In this document: one piece after another, positions 17,357-25,600 of the stretch
Position numbering within the stretch: position 1 is the first letter of the stretch
Layout of the letters: the number at the start of each line of letters is the position of its first letter
DNA from: an uncultured Bacteroidaceae bacterium
GTDB lineage: Bacteria > Bacteroidota > Bacteroidia > Bacteroidales > Bacteroidaceae
Direction of reading: 5' to 3'
Length of the DNA: 58,724 nucleotides
Assembly: GCA_905233285.1 (NCBI GenBank)
Contig: CAJODY010000003.1
Coordinates: 1-58,724, forward strand
The notes under the pieces: model-generated
Database searches by the model: none
Told to the model about the DNA's origin: nothing
What the model saw: the letters and a program-made list of their open reading frames with translations, nothing else
Translations under genes and position numbers: made by a program

Positions 17357-17917
17357 ATGGAAGACGTAAAAGTTTATATCAACGATGCAGAGGAGTCGAT
17401 GGAAATGGCTGTGATGCATCTGGAAGAGACTCTGTCACGTATCCGTGCCGGCAGAGCAAACGTACACATCCTCGACGAAGTACGTGTGGATTCGTATGGC
17501 AGCAAAGTGCCGTTGAACAACGTGAGCAGTATCACTACTCCCGATGCACGCACTATTGCTATCAAGCCTTGGGACAAGAATATGTTCAAACCCATCGAGA
17601 AGGCAATCATCGATTCAAACGTTGGTATCATGCCTGAAAACAACGGTGAAATCATCCGTCTGGGTATTCCACCATTGACAGAGGAACGCCGTAAGGAACT
17701 GACGAAGCAGTGCTCGAAAGAGGCTGAAAATGCGAAGGTAAGTGTGAGAAATGCACGTCGCGATGCCATCGAAAAACTGAAGAAATCAGTAAAGAACGGT
17801 GTACCCGAGGACGTGGAGAAGGATTCGGAGGAGTCGGTTCAGAAAATCCACGACAAGTATATCAAGCAGATTGACGGAATGCTGGAGGCGAAGAATAAGG
17901 AAATCATGACTGTTTAA
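17357..17917 (+). CDS. frr: Ribosome recycling factor
   Basis: Splits post-termination ribosomes together with EF-G. It has 186 residues from MEDVKVYINDAEESME, typical length. Diagnostic motifs are the N-terminal helix with LSRIRAGRANVHILD, the IKPWDKN loop, IRLGIPPLTEERRKEL and VRNARRDAIEKLKK. A longer frame from 17297 overlaps the preceding gene and is rejected. It is unusual in lying between a DUF4488 gene and the VTC polymerase cassette. Confidence 0.95.
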   Translation: MEDVKVYINDAEESMEMAVMHLEETLSRIRAGRANVHILDEVRVDSYGSKVPLNNVSSITTPDARTIAIKPWDKNMFKPIEKAIIDSNVGIMPENNGEIIRLGIPPLTEERRKELTKQCSKEAENAKVSVRNARRDAIEKLKKSVKNGVPEDVEKDSEESVQKIHDKYIKQIDGMLEAKNKEIMTV

Positions 17918-17928
17918 TACACGCCCCT

Positions 17929-18717
17929 ATGGACGTAGATGGTCAGATAACCGAACTTCTCAACTCGATGACTCCCATCAAGCTGGAGGAGATGACAGGC
18001 ATCAAACTGATGAATCGCCTGGACACGAAGTATGTGGCATCGAAAAGCCAGCTGGTGCAGTTGCTGAACCTCGTACAGGACAAGTATTTTGTACAAGAAA
18101 CATTGTGCAATAGGGTCATCCCCTATTGCACAACTTATTATGATACGGAAGACCATGTGATGTACATGATGCATCACAACAAGCATGCACGAAGGAAGAA
18201 GGTGAGGGTAAGGACTTACGTAGCCAGCAACCTGACATTCCTCGAAGTAAAGAACAAGAACAACCACGGACGCACTAAGAAGAAACGCATCGAAGTGCCC
18301 AGTCAAGACGATTTCCGCACGACAGAAGGGGCACACGAACTGATAATGCGTAAGACAGGACTCGACCTGGACAGACTGGAAGCTGTGGTGCGCAATAGGT
18401 TTGACCGTGTAACCTTAGTAAACAAAGGGAAGACGGAACGACTTACTATAGATTTCAACGTGAGTTTCCATAATTTTGAGACGAACCACGACCATGGCAC
18501 TGACCAACTCGTGATTATCGAACTGAAACGTGACGGAAATGTATTCTCACCTGTGGTGAATATCCTGCACGACATACATATCCACCCGACAGGATTCTCA
18601 AAATGCTGTATAGGAATGGCACTGACCGACCCTATGCTGAAACAGAATAATTTCAAACCAAAACTAATGAACCTGCAGAAGATAAACGGCAGACGATTCA
18701 TCGACCATGAACTATAA
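17929..18717 (+). CDS. VTC-domain polyphosphate polymerase
   Basis: Predicted polyphosphate polymerase of the VTC tunnel family, using ATP to build polyphosphate. It has 262 residues. Charged strands typical of the VTC4 catalytic tunnel are present: NRLDTKYVAS, RKKVRVRTYV, LEVKNKNNHGRTKKKRIEV, RLTIDFNVSF and the acidic strand VIIELKRDGN. No SPX domain and no membrane helix are seen, so it is a stand-alone catalytic domain, probably brought to the membrane by the DUF4956 protein next door. It starts 11 bases after frr. The activity is known for the family but inferred here. Confidence 0.85.
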   Translation: MDVDGQITELLNSMTPIKLEEMTGIKLMNRLDTKYVASKSQLVQLLNLVQDKYFVQETLCNRVIPYCTTYYDTEDHVMYMMHHNKHARRKKVRVRTYVASNLTFLEVKNKNNHGRTKKKRIEVPSQDDFRTTEGAHELIMRKTGLDLDRLEAVVRNRFDRVTLVNKGKTERLTIDFNVSFHNFETNHDHGTDQLVIIELKRDGNVFSPVVNILHDIHIHPTGFSKCCIGMALTDPMLKQNNFKPKLMNLQKINGRRFIDHEL

Positions 18718-18731
18718 AACAACAACTATAA

Positions 18732-19433
18732 ATGATGGAAGCATTTAATGACTTTTTGACTGTATTGTCAAACGACCTGTGTCGAATTCTCGACCTGATT
18801 ATGCGTCTGGTTATCAACACTGTGTTTACGGTAATCATAGCCCGAGCATTCTATTTCCCAAAGGCACGCAGGAAGGACTTTTTCTTTACCTACATTCTGG
18901 TAGGCTTCTGTATCTTCATGCTCATACACCTGATGGGCGATGCAAAGATAAAGACAGGTATAGCAATGGGACTGTTTGCCATCTTCTGCATTATGCGCTA
19001 CAGAACGGAGAGTGTGCCTATCCGCGAGATGACCTACCTGTTCCTTATTATCTCGCTGGCTGCAATAAACGGTCTGGCATGGGCTGCCGACATCTCACCG
19101 AAGCATCCCGACTGGGGCGGTCCGCTGCTCACATCGCTGGGCGAGCTGCTGCTCACCGACATCATCTTCATTTCGGGAGTGTGGATGGCAGAGATGAATA
19201 TGTTTGTGAAGAGTCTGTCGTCGAAGTATATCAAGTATGACAAGATTGACCTTATCAAACCCGAAATGAGAAACGAGCTCATCGACGATTTGAAGGCTCG
19301 TACGGGACTGGACATCACACACGTAAGTATCGGTTCCATCGACTTCTTGAAGGATATGGCTCTCATCAAAATCTATTACAATACCGACGAAGAGGACGAC
19401 AACGCGCTGAAGATGCCAAAGATTTTCGGATGA
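18732..19433 (+). CDS. DUF4956 inner-membrane protein
   Basis: 233 residues with about four membrane helices in the first 140 (for example LVINTVFTVIIARAFYF, FFFTYILVGFCIFMLIHLM, TYLFLIISLAAINGL, LLLTDIIFISGVWM), then a soluble C-terminal domain of about 80 residues. The motif GIAMGLFAIFCIMRYRTE is the DUF4956 signature as I remember it. This family repeatedly neighbours VTC polymerases, so it probably anchors or controls polyphosphate synthesis. It overlaps the next gene by 4 bases (ATGA). An ATG one codon later is equally possible as start. Confidence 0.8.
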   Translation: MMEAFNDFLTVLSNDLCRILDLIMRLVINTVFTVIIARAFYFPKARRKDFFFTYILVGFCIFMLIHLMGDAKIKTGIAMGLFAIFCIMRYRTESVPIREMTYLFLIISLAAINGLAWAADISPKHPDWGGPLLTSLGELLLTDIIFISGVWMAEMNMFVKSLSSKYIKYDKIDLIKPEMRNELIDDLKARTGLDITHVSIGSIDFLKDMALIKIYYNTDEEDDNALKMPKIFG

Positions 19434-20311
19434 TGAAAGGACGTATCAGCACTACATACAAGTTTCTGCTGGTCTGCGCCGTAGCACTGACAACGATTGT
19501 CACCACGGCAAGAGGTGACGACTTCGGAATGGATTTCAGTGTAGAAGCAAACAAGAAACTGATGGAGAACCGACTGACACTGGGGTTGAGTCTGGACGCA
19601 CGTACTCAGGACAACACCAGTCAGATGGAGCGTTATGGCATTGAGTTGGGCGGCAACTACAAGCTGATTGACACCAAACGGCATACGCTGAAAGCGGGAG
19701 TCACGTTCGAACAGATGTGGATGAAGAATCTGCCGGAAACCAAGGACACGTACAAGGTAAAGTATTATACGGATAAGTTCGACTATCTGGGCAATGGAGA
19801 GTTCGGACCGATAGAGAAAGGATATAATGTAGGACAGAACTACGACGCTTCGTTCTGGCGAGGCCGAAGCCGACTGAACATGAGTGTGGCGTATTCAATC
19901 AAATTGTTCAAACGTCTGACCGTGACCCTGAAAGAAACGGTACAATATAACCACTTCTATCAGGCTACTACCGAGCGCACGAAATACAGGACAAAGTACA
20001 GGTATAATGCAGCTCCGACCGACACGGTCTATACGGCAGAAGAAATAAAATACTGCAAGAACCGTTGGATGCTCCGCTCAAAACTGACATTGCAGTATAG
20101 CAGAAAAAGAAGTCCATGGGAACCGTACGTGGCGGTAGATTACGGATGCGGATTGGGTAACGATGCTTATAAGTGGAAGTTCATAGCAGGTACAGAGTAC
20201 AAAATTACGAAGCAGCACACTCTGAATGTGTTCTACAGGTATCAAACAGAAAACGATTATGACGAACCCAATGGGCATATCGTCGGTTTAGGTTACAGTT
20301 TCAAATTCTGA
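19430..20311 (+). CDS. Predicted outer-membrane beta-barrel protein (DUF2490-like)
   Basis: 293 residues, with a signal sequence ending near TTARG, followed by alternating amphipathic strands (LTLGLSLDARTQD, YGIELGGNYKLID, HTLKAGVTFEQMW, LTVTLKETVQYNHFY, LTLQYSRKRSPWEPY) and a terminal aromatic strand GHIVGLGYSFKF, as expected for a small outer-membrane barrel. It resembles DUF2490 proteins in length and strand pattern. Its position, overlapping the DUF4956 gene and 2 bases from the lipoprotein gene, suggests a role in the same cassette; what passes through or binds to it is unknown. Confidence 0.65.
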   Translation: MMKGRISTTYKFLLVCAVALTTIVTTARGDDFGMDFSVEANKKLMENRLTLGLSLDARTQDNTSQMERYGIELGGNYKLIDTKRHTLKAGVTFEQMWMKNLPETKDTYKVKYYTDKFDYLGNGEFGPIEKGYNVGQNYDASFWRGRSRLNMSVAYSIKLFKRLTVTLKETVQYNHFYQATTERTKYRTKYRYNAAPTDTVYTAEEIKYCKNRWMLRSKLTLQYSRKRSPWEPYVAVDYGCGLGNDAYKWKFIAGTEYKITKQHTLNVFYRYQTENDYDEPNGHIVGLGYSFKF

Positions 20312-20313
20312 TT

Positions 20314-21504
20314 ATGCAAAAGTTTCGGTTCTTATATATTATAATATGTATAGCTGCCCTGTCGGCTTGTAACGACGAGAGTTACTTGAACGACCTCGAA
20401 AACGAGGACACTATACCAAAGCCCGTTTTCATCGATATTACGTACAATGGAGGAACGGCAAATGTATCGATTCCATCGACGGCTGTAGGTGTAAGTTGTG
20501 CGTCAGGAACAAATACCGACGTCGTACTTACTTTGGACGATGCCGTGCTGACAGAATATATTTACAGGGTAAAGGGTTCGTCGGCAAGCGGTTCACTGAC
20601 CATCAACAGCAACTATAAACTGACTCTACTGCTGGCTGGAGTGGATTTGACAAGTACGGCTGTCACACCAGCCATGCATATAAACTGTGGAAAGCGCGTA
20701 TCGGTGATTCTGCAGGAAGGGACGGAAAACAGTTTTACGGATAATGCCTCGAACGACAAGAAAGGAGCGTTCTATACGAAAGGACACATGGAGATTGAAG
20801 GTGGCGGTACGCTGAACGTGACCGGCAAAGCGAGACATGCCCTGTGTTCAAAGGAATATATGCAACTGAAGAAAACTACCGGAACCATCAACATTGTCGG
20901 TTCGGTGGGTGACGGTATTCACTGCGGAAAGGGCGACCAAGACCCTCTGAATAATTATTTCAAGATGAGCGGAGGCACATTGAATTTTTCCGACATAAAA
21001 GGCGACCTCATCGACTGCGACGACTATGGGAATGCATATATCAGCGGTGGCACGCTGAACCTGACCGTTGACGGCTCAGACGTAAAAGGACTGAAAGCCG
21101 ACTCTATAGTGGAAATCAGCGGAGGTACACTGAACATTGACGTGTCAGGCATGAATGCAATTGGCATACAAAGTAATTATGCCACATACTGTTCAGGAGG
21201 TACAATAACAGGAACCGTAAGCGGTACGAACGCTATAGGATTGAAGTCGAATATCAGTTCGAGTTCTTATGTAATGGAAATAGATGACGAAGCGGGATTG
21301 ATAGGCTGCATGTTTCTGTCGGGTATAAATATAGACCTGAATGTGACTGGCAGTGGTAGTCGGGGGATACGGACAGACAAGGATCTGACTGCCACAGGAG
21401 GAGTCATCGCACTGAGAGGATTGTCTGCGAACAGTCCTGGATACAAGGTTAAGGGAACATTCAGTGGTTCAGACTACTTCTCATGGACAAGTACCGATGA
21501 GTGA
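20314..21504 (+). CDS. Cthe_2159-type carbohydrate-binding lipoprotein
   Basis: 396 residues with a lipoprotein signal (LSACNDES, lipid Cys19). From about residue 100 it is built of right-handed beta-helix-like turns with repeated ISGGTLNL/ISGGTLNI and GDLIDCDDYGNAYISGG, the pattern of the Cthe_2159 polysaccharide-binding family. Members bind acidic polysaccharides such as pectate and often occur beside VTC and DUF4956 genes. Here it ends the cassette. Its last 31 bases overlap the convergent dus gene. It is expected on the periplasmic or outer face of the outer membrane. Confidence 0.75.
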   Translation: MQKFRFLYIIICIAALSACNDESYLNDLENEDTIPKPVFIDITYNGGTANVSIPSTAVGVSCASGTNTDVVLTLDDAVLTEYIYRVKGSSASGSLTINSNYKLTLLLAGVDLTSTAVTPAMHINCGKRVSVILQEGTENSFTDNASNDKKGAFYTKGHMEIEGGGTLNVTGKARHALCSKEYMQLKKTTGTINIVGSVGDGIHCGKGDQDPLNNYFKMSGGTLNFSDIKGDLIDCDDYGNAYISGGTLNLTVDGSDVKGLKADSIVEISGGTLNIDVSGMNAIGIQSNYATYCSGGTITGTVSGTNAIGLKSNISSSSYVMEIDDEAGLIGCMFLSGINIDLNVTGSGSRGIRTDKDLTATGGVIALRGLSANSPGYKVKGTFSGSDYFSWTSTDE

Positions 21505-22565
21505 ACTATAAAATCGTGAGCCTCGTCGAGAAGGGAAAAGAGTTCGGACTGACTTTCAGCCCTCAGGATGCGAATGCGGAGTTCACGGAAATTAGGAATA
21601 CCCTTGAATAAAGGTGAACTGGCAAGATGGCGACGTACATGGATGATACCTCCAAGTTCGGTTCGCCTTCTTTCTTTCATCCCGTTGTCGGAACGCAGAC
21701 TATAGGCAACGGACTGCTCAATCTGCCTACGAAGCACGGAGAATTTCCAATCGATGGTCATGGAGGCATCATGAGAGCCTGTGTCGAGGAATGTACGTAT
21801 GTCGCGGAATAGCCAAGGTTGCCCCAGACTGGCACGCCCAATCATAATAGCATCGACTCCATAACGGTCAAAAGCATCGCGACATTGCTCGGCTGTGCAT
21901 ATATCACCGTTTCCAATTATTGGTATGTGAATACTCGGACTGTTCTTCACTTCCCCTATCAATGTCCAATCAGCTTCACCCTGATACATCTGTGAACGAG
22001 TCCTGCCATGTATGGTAAGAGCAGCAATGCCACAATCCTGCAGGCGTTCCGCCAACTCAAGTATATAGGCTTTGCCATGGGGCGCATCGGGAAGGAAAAG
22101 GGAAGCATCGTGCATAGTTGCCACATCCCAACCGAGACGGGTCTTGACGGTAACAGGAGTATGAACGGCATTAACGACTGCACGGGTAATGTCGAGAAGA
22201 AGTTGAGGAGTGCGCAACATGCCAGAACCTGCACCTTTGCTCGCAATCTTTTTAACAGGACAACCAAAGTTTATGTCAATAATGTCGGGGTGAACCTCTG
22301 ACTCAACGATACGAGCTGCCTCGACCATACTGTCAACATCACGACCATAAATCTGTATGGCTACCGGACGCTCCACTTCTTCGATTCGAATTTTCTCGAG
22401 CGAACGCTGTACGGAACGAATCAAAGCATCGGCACTGACAAACTCAGAATAGACCATCGATGCCCCGAACTCACGGCAAAGAATGCGAAAGGCCTGATCG
22501 GTCACATCCTCCATAGGAGCAAGCAGCACAGGACGAGTGCCGAGATTTATGTCTGAGATTTCCAC
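21474..22565 (-). CDS. dus: tRNA-dihydrouridine synthase
   Basis: FMN enzyme reducing uridine to dihydrouridine in tRNA D-loops. It has 363 residues. Motifs: VLLAPMEDVTDQAF, DINFGCPVKKIASKGAGSGM with the catalytic cysteine, VTVKTRLGW, LTIHGRTRSQMYQGEADW, GNGDICTAEQC and IGRASLGQPW. The start is taken as GTG at 22565. The longer frame would begin with a TTG at 22595, but this lies in the -7 box, and the family N-terminus aligns with the GTG. DusB-like, but the exact subfamily is not assigned. Confidence 0.9.
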   Translation of the reverse strand: MEISDINLGTRPVLLAPMEDVTDQAFRILCREFGASMVYSEFVSADALIRSVQRSLEKIRIEEVERPVAIQIYGRDVDSMVEAARIVESEVHPDIIDINFGCPVKKIASKGAGSGMLRTPQLLLDITRAVVNAVHTPVTVKTRLGWDVATMHDASLFLPDAPHGKAYILELAERLQDCGIAALTIHGRTRSQMYQGEADWTLIGEVKNSPSIHIPIIGNGDICTAEQCRDAFDRYGVDAIMIGRASLGQPWLFRDIRTFLDTGSHDASMTIDWKFSVLRRQIEQSVAYSLRSDNGMKERRRTELGGIIHVRRHLASSPLFKGIPNFRELRIRILRAESQSELFSLLDEAHDFIVHSSVLVHEK

Positions 22566-22592
22566 TTTGTCAGTTTTTTTGTCTTGTTTGTG

Positions 22593-22600
22593 CAAAAGTA
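22593..22600 (-). promoter_or_regulatory. -7 promoter box of dus
   Basis: TACTTTTG on the minus strand fits TAnnTTTG. Transcription would start near 22586, leaving about 20 bases before the GTG start. Confidence 0.5.
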
Positions 22601-22643
22601 TGATTTTTTTTCAAAAAAATAGATGTGTAAGACAAAATCTTCG

Positions 22644-22651
22644 TATCTTCG
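22644..22651 (+). promoter_or_regulatory. -7-like box of the tandem kinase gene
   Basis: TATCTTCG, one base from TAnnTTTG, 23 bases before the ATG at 22675. Divergent from the dus promoter. Confidence 0.4.
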
Positions 22652-22674
22652 CAATTGTAACCTCCAAGAAACAC

Positions 22675-25600
22675 ATGAGAAATACTATACGATTATACCT
22701 ATATGTGGCATTATTTATTGCAACAGGTGGATTCTTTGTATCATGCGGAGAAGGTAGCTCAAGAGCTGATGTGCACAGTATTGTAGTACTCCACTCATGG
22801 GATGCCAGCGGTGAGGAGGGTGAATACTTCCAGAAAACGATGAAGGAAGAATTTCACAAGGCTGGTCTAAAAACCGAGATTCACCATATCTATGCAAACC
22901 TGCTCCACAGACCTCTTCACATGTTTACGACCGAGGACTGGCCTGTGTATCTGGATTCAATACGGACTTGGAAACCTGACATAATCCTGATAAACGACGA
23001 CCCTGCTCTGTCATGGGTGTTCAAGGAGAGACCATGCGATTCCTTATTCTTTAATATTCCTATTGTTTTTGCCGGTATAAACGGACTGATACGTGACTCC
23101 GTGATGCATTATCCTTTAATGACGGGATTCGGCAATAATATAAACCTACCTAGATGTATCGAAATGATGTACACCGTGACAGGTGAACACATGGCATATG
23201 TAGAGTTGGACAACACTCCGTATGAGATGGAACTGAGAAGGAAATTCTACGGACAGTTGTCAGATACGACACGCTTCGTGAACAACAACATAGAACACTT
23301 GCCGACACTAGACAAAGATTATATCAAGAAGAAATACCCTTCGAAAACAGTAATAGACTTCGTATCGTTTGCAAACCCAGAAGAAAATGCTCATGGCAAA
23401 CATGCCAAGAGTGCAGGCGAGAAGAAACTGCAACAATCTTTGCAAAACGCAAAGAACGCTTGCCATATACAGGTTAAGTATGATATCTATTCAAATGCAC
23501 TGCTCGACTTCACTCCAACCCCTCAATTCACATGTATAAGGGCACAATTCAACGACCCCAAGAAAATCAGGTTCCTGGGTGGTTTCTTCACCTCGACTGA
23601 GGTACAAATAAAAGACCAAGTTGACTATGCAGCAAGAATACTCAAGGGAACGTCCCCTACAGCACTGAACACAACTGTGCACATGAGCGATTTCTATATG
23701 GACTACAATGCCATGAAGAAGTATCATCCAGTGCTTAAGTATGAAGATTTCGCCGGGAAATATCATATAATAAATGCCCCAATGGCATTGGAAAGTCCCA
23801 TTTACTATCACCTCGTCATTGCTGTGGTAGCAACCATTGTGTTCCTGATTATCATCTTCATGGCACAACTTCTTTACCGATGGAGACAGAAAGGACAAAG
23901 AGCATTGCTGGACGACCTGCTTTATGAAGACAAAATGCATGATTTGATTTTCTCTAACAGCGACGACACACTGTGGCATATAAACGGACAGAATATTACA
24001 TTCTCAAAGGAGTTTGCAGTTAAGCATAATATGGACAACAACACCATGTTGCTACGCAACTTCGAAAACATGGTTCACAATGATAGTCAATTATCGCTAC
24101 GACTGCTGGAAGATTTCCGAAACCAACGAGGGAAGAAGACGCTGCGATTTCGACTCACATTCAATGAAGGACAAACATGGTCGTGGCACGAAATGACCTA
24201 TACCATAACAGATGAAGCTATCAATAGCGGCTACCTTTATGGAATCATGCTTAACATAGACAAGAAGAAGGCGGTGGAAGACACACTGGCCGACGCACAA
24301 ATGAAAGCAAGCGAGGTTGCTCTGAAAGAAAACTTCCTTGCAAACATAAGTCACGACCTACGTACTCCGCTCAATGCCATAACAGGATTCTCGATGCTTC
24401 TTACAAACAAAGACATGACCTTTGAAGAGGGAGAACGAGAAGAATACGGCAAGATTATCCATCAGAACACCGACATGATTCTGAATATGATTGACAGCGT
24501 GATGAAGAAAGCACAACTGGAAACCGGAGAACTCGAGTTGATTATGAAACCGGCAGACATCGGCGAAGTAGTGCAGAAAGTATATCTGACAAACAAAATC
24601 ATAGCACCAACCCATCTGAATTTCGAACTTGTGCCATCCCAAGGAGAATTCATCGTGAACATTGACACCACACGAACCATGCAGGTGATAAACAATTTCC
24701 TGAGCAACGCCTTCAAATTCACAGCCGAAGGCTCGGTAACGCTCGGTTGGCACCGACTCGACGAGGGTAACACGGTTGAAGTATATGTAAAGGACACCGG
24801 CATCGGAGTTGATGAGGAAGGGCAAAAACACCTGTTCGACCGCTACTATAAAGAAAAGGAGAACGATAAGGGTACGGGTCTGGGACTGAACATCAGTAAG
24901 ACTATCATAGAAAAGCAAGGAGGAAGTGTAGGTATAGAAAGTAAACTGGGTGTGGGTAGTAAATTTTTCTTCAGGTTGCCACGCTATATACAGTGCCTGT
25001 TACTCTTCCTGGGATTAGGAATTGGCACTGGACTGTTCTCTTCGTGTACTAGAAACACCGAACTGCCCCCTCAAAACAATGTACTCGTCTTTCATGGCTA
25101 CTCAAACACATTCTTCAGTTTTTCGAAGTTTGATGAGTGTCTGCAGGCAACCTTACGACGCCAAGGTATCAATGCAGACATCAAGAACGTGTATATGGGA
25201 CTGGAAAATCCTACCAACAGCAGCGACAAAGCTATAGAGGCCATGCTCGACTCCATACACAAAATACACTGGCGACCCGACATCATCATCGCCGAGGGTG
25301 ACCGAGCTGTCAACGACATAATGAAAAGCAACAACAAAGAACTTATAGCTTTCATCGACACACTGCCGATAGTGTTTGGAGGTCTTCACCACCCCAACTG
25401 GAACCTGCTGCGTGAGCACAAAAACATTGTCGTTTTCTACGATCCTATCGACTACCCTGCAAACATAAACCTCGCAGTGGAACTGACTGGTAAGAACGTA
25501 ATAAACATCGAACTCGATCACTTCCAGCAAGACACCATCATCCGTAAAGAGTTGGCTCAGACTATAGCCCGTCCACCCTATGTAAACCGAATCGGACAGT

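Noticed and set aside
21474-21504. Convergent 3' overlaps (lipoprotein/dus, flavoprotein/bcp) as something unusual
   Set aside because: Overlaps of 23-31 bases between convergent genes are common in compact bacterial genomes.
22537-22674. Upstream extension of the tandem kinase frame to 22537
   Set aside because: It runs through the divergent dus gene start and both promoter boxes; the ATG at 22675 begins a proper signal sequence.
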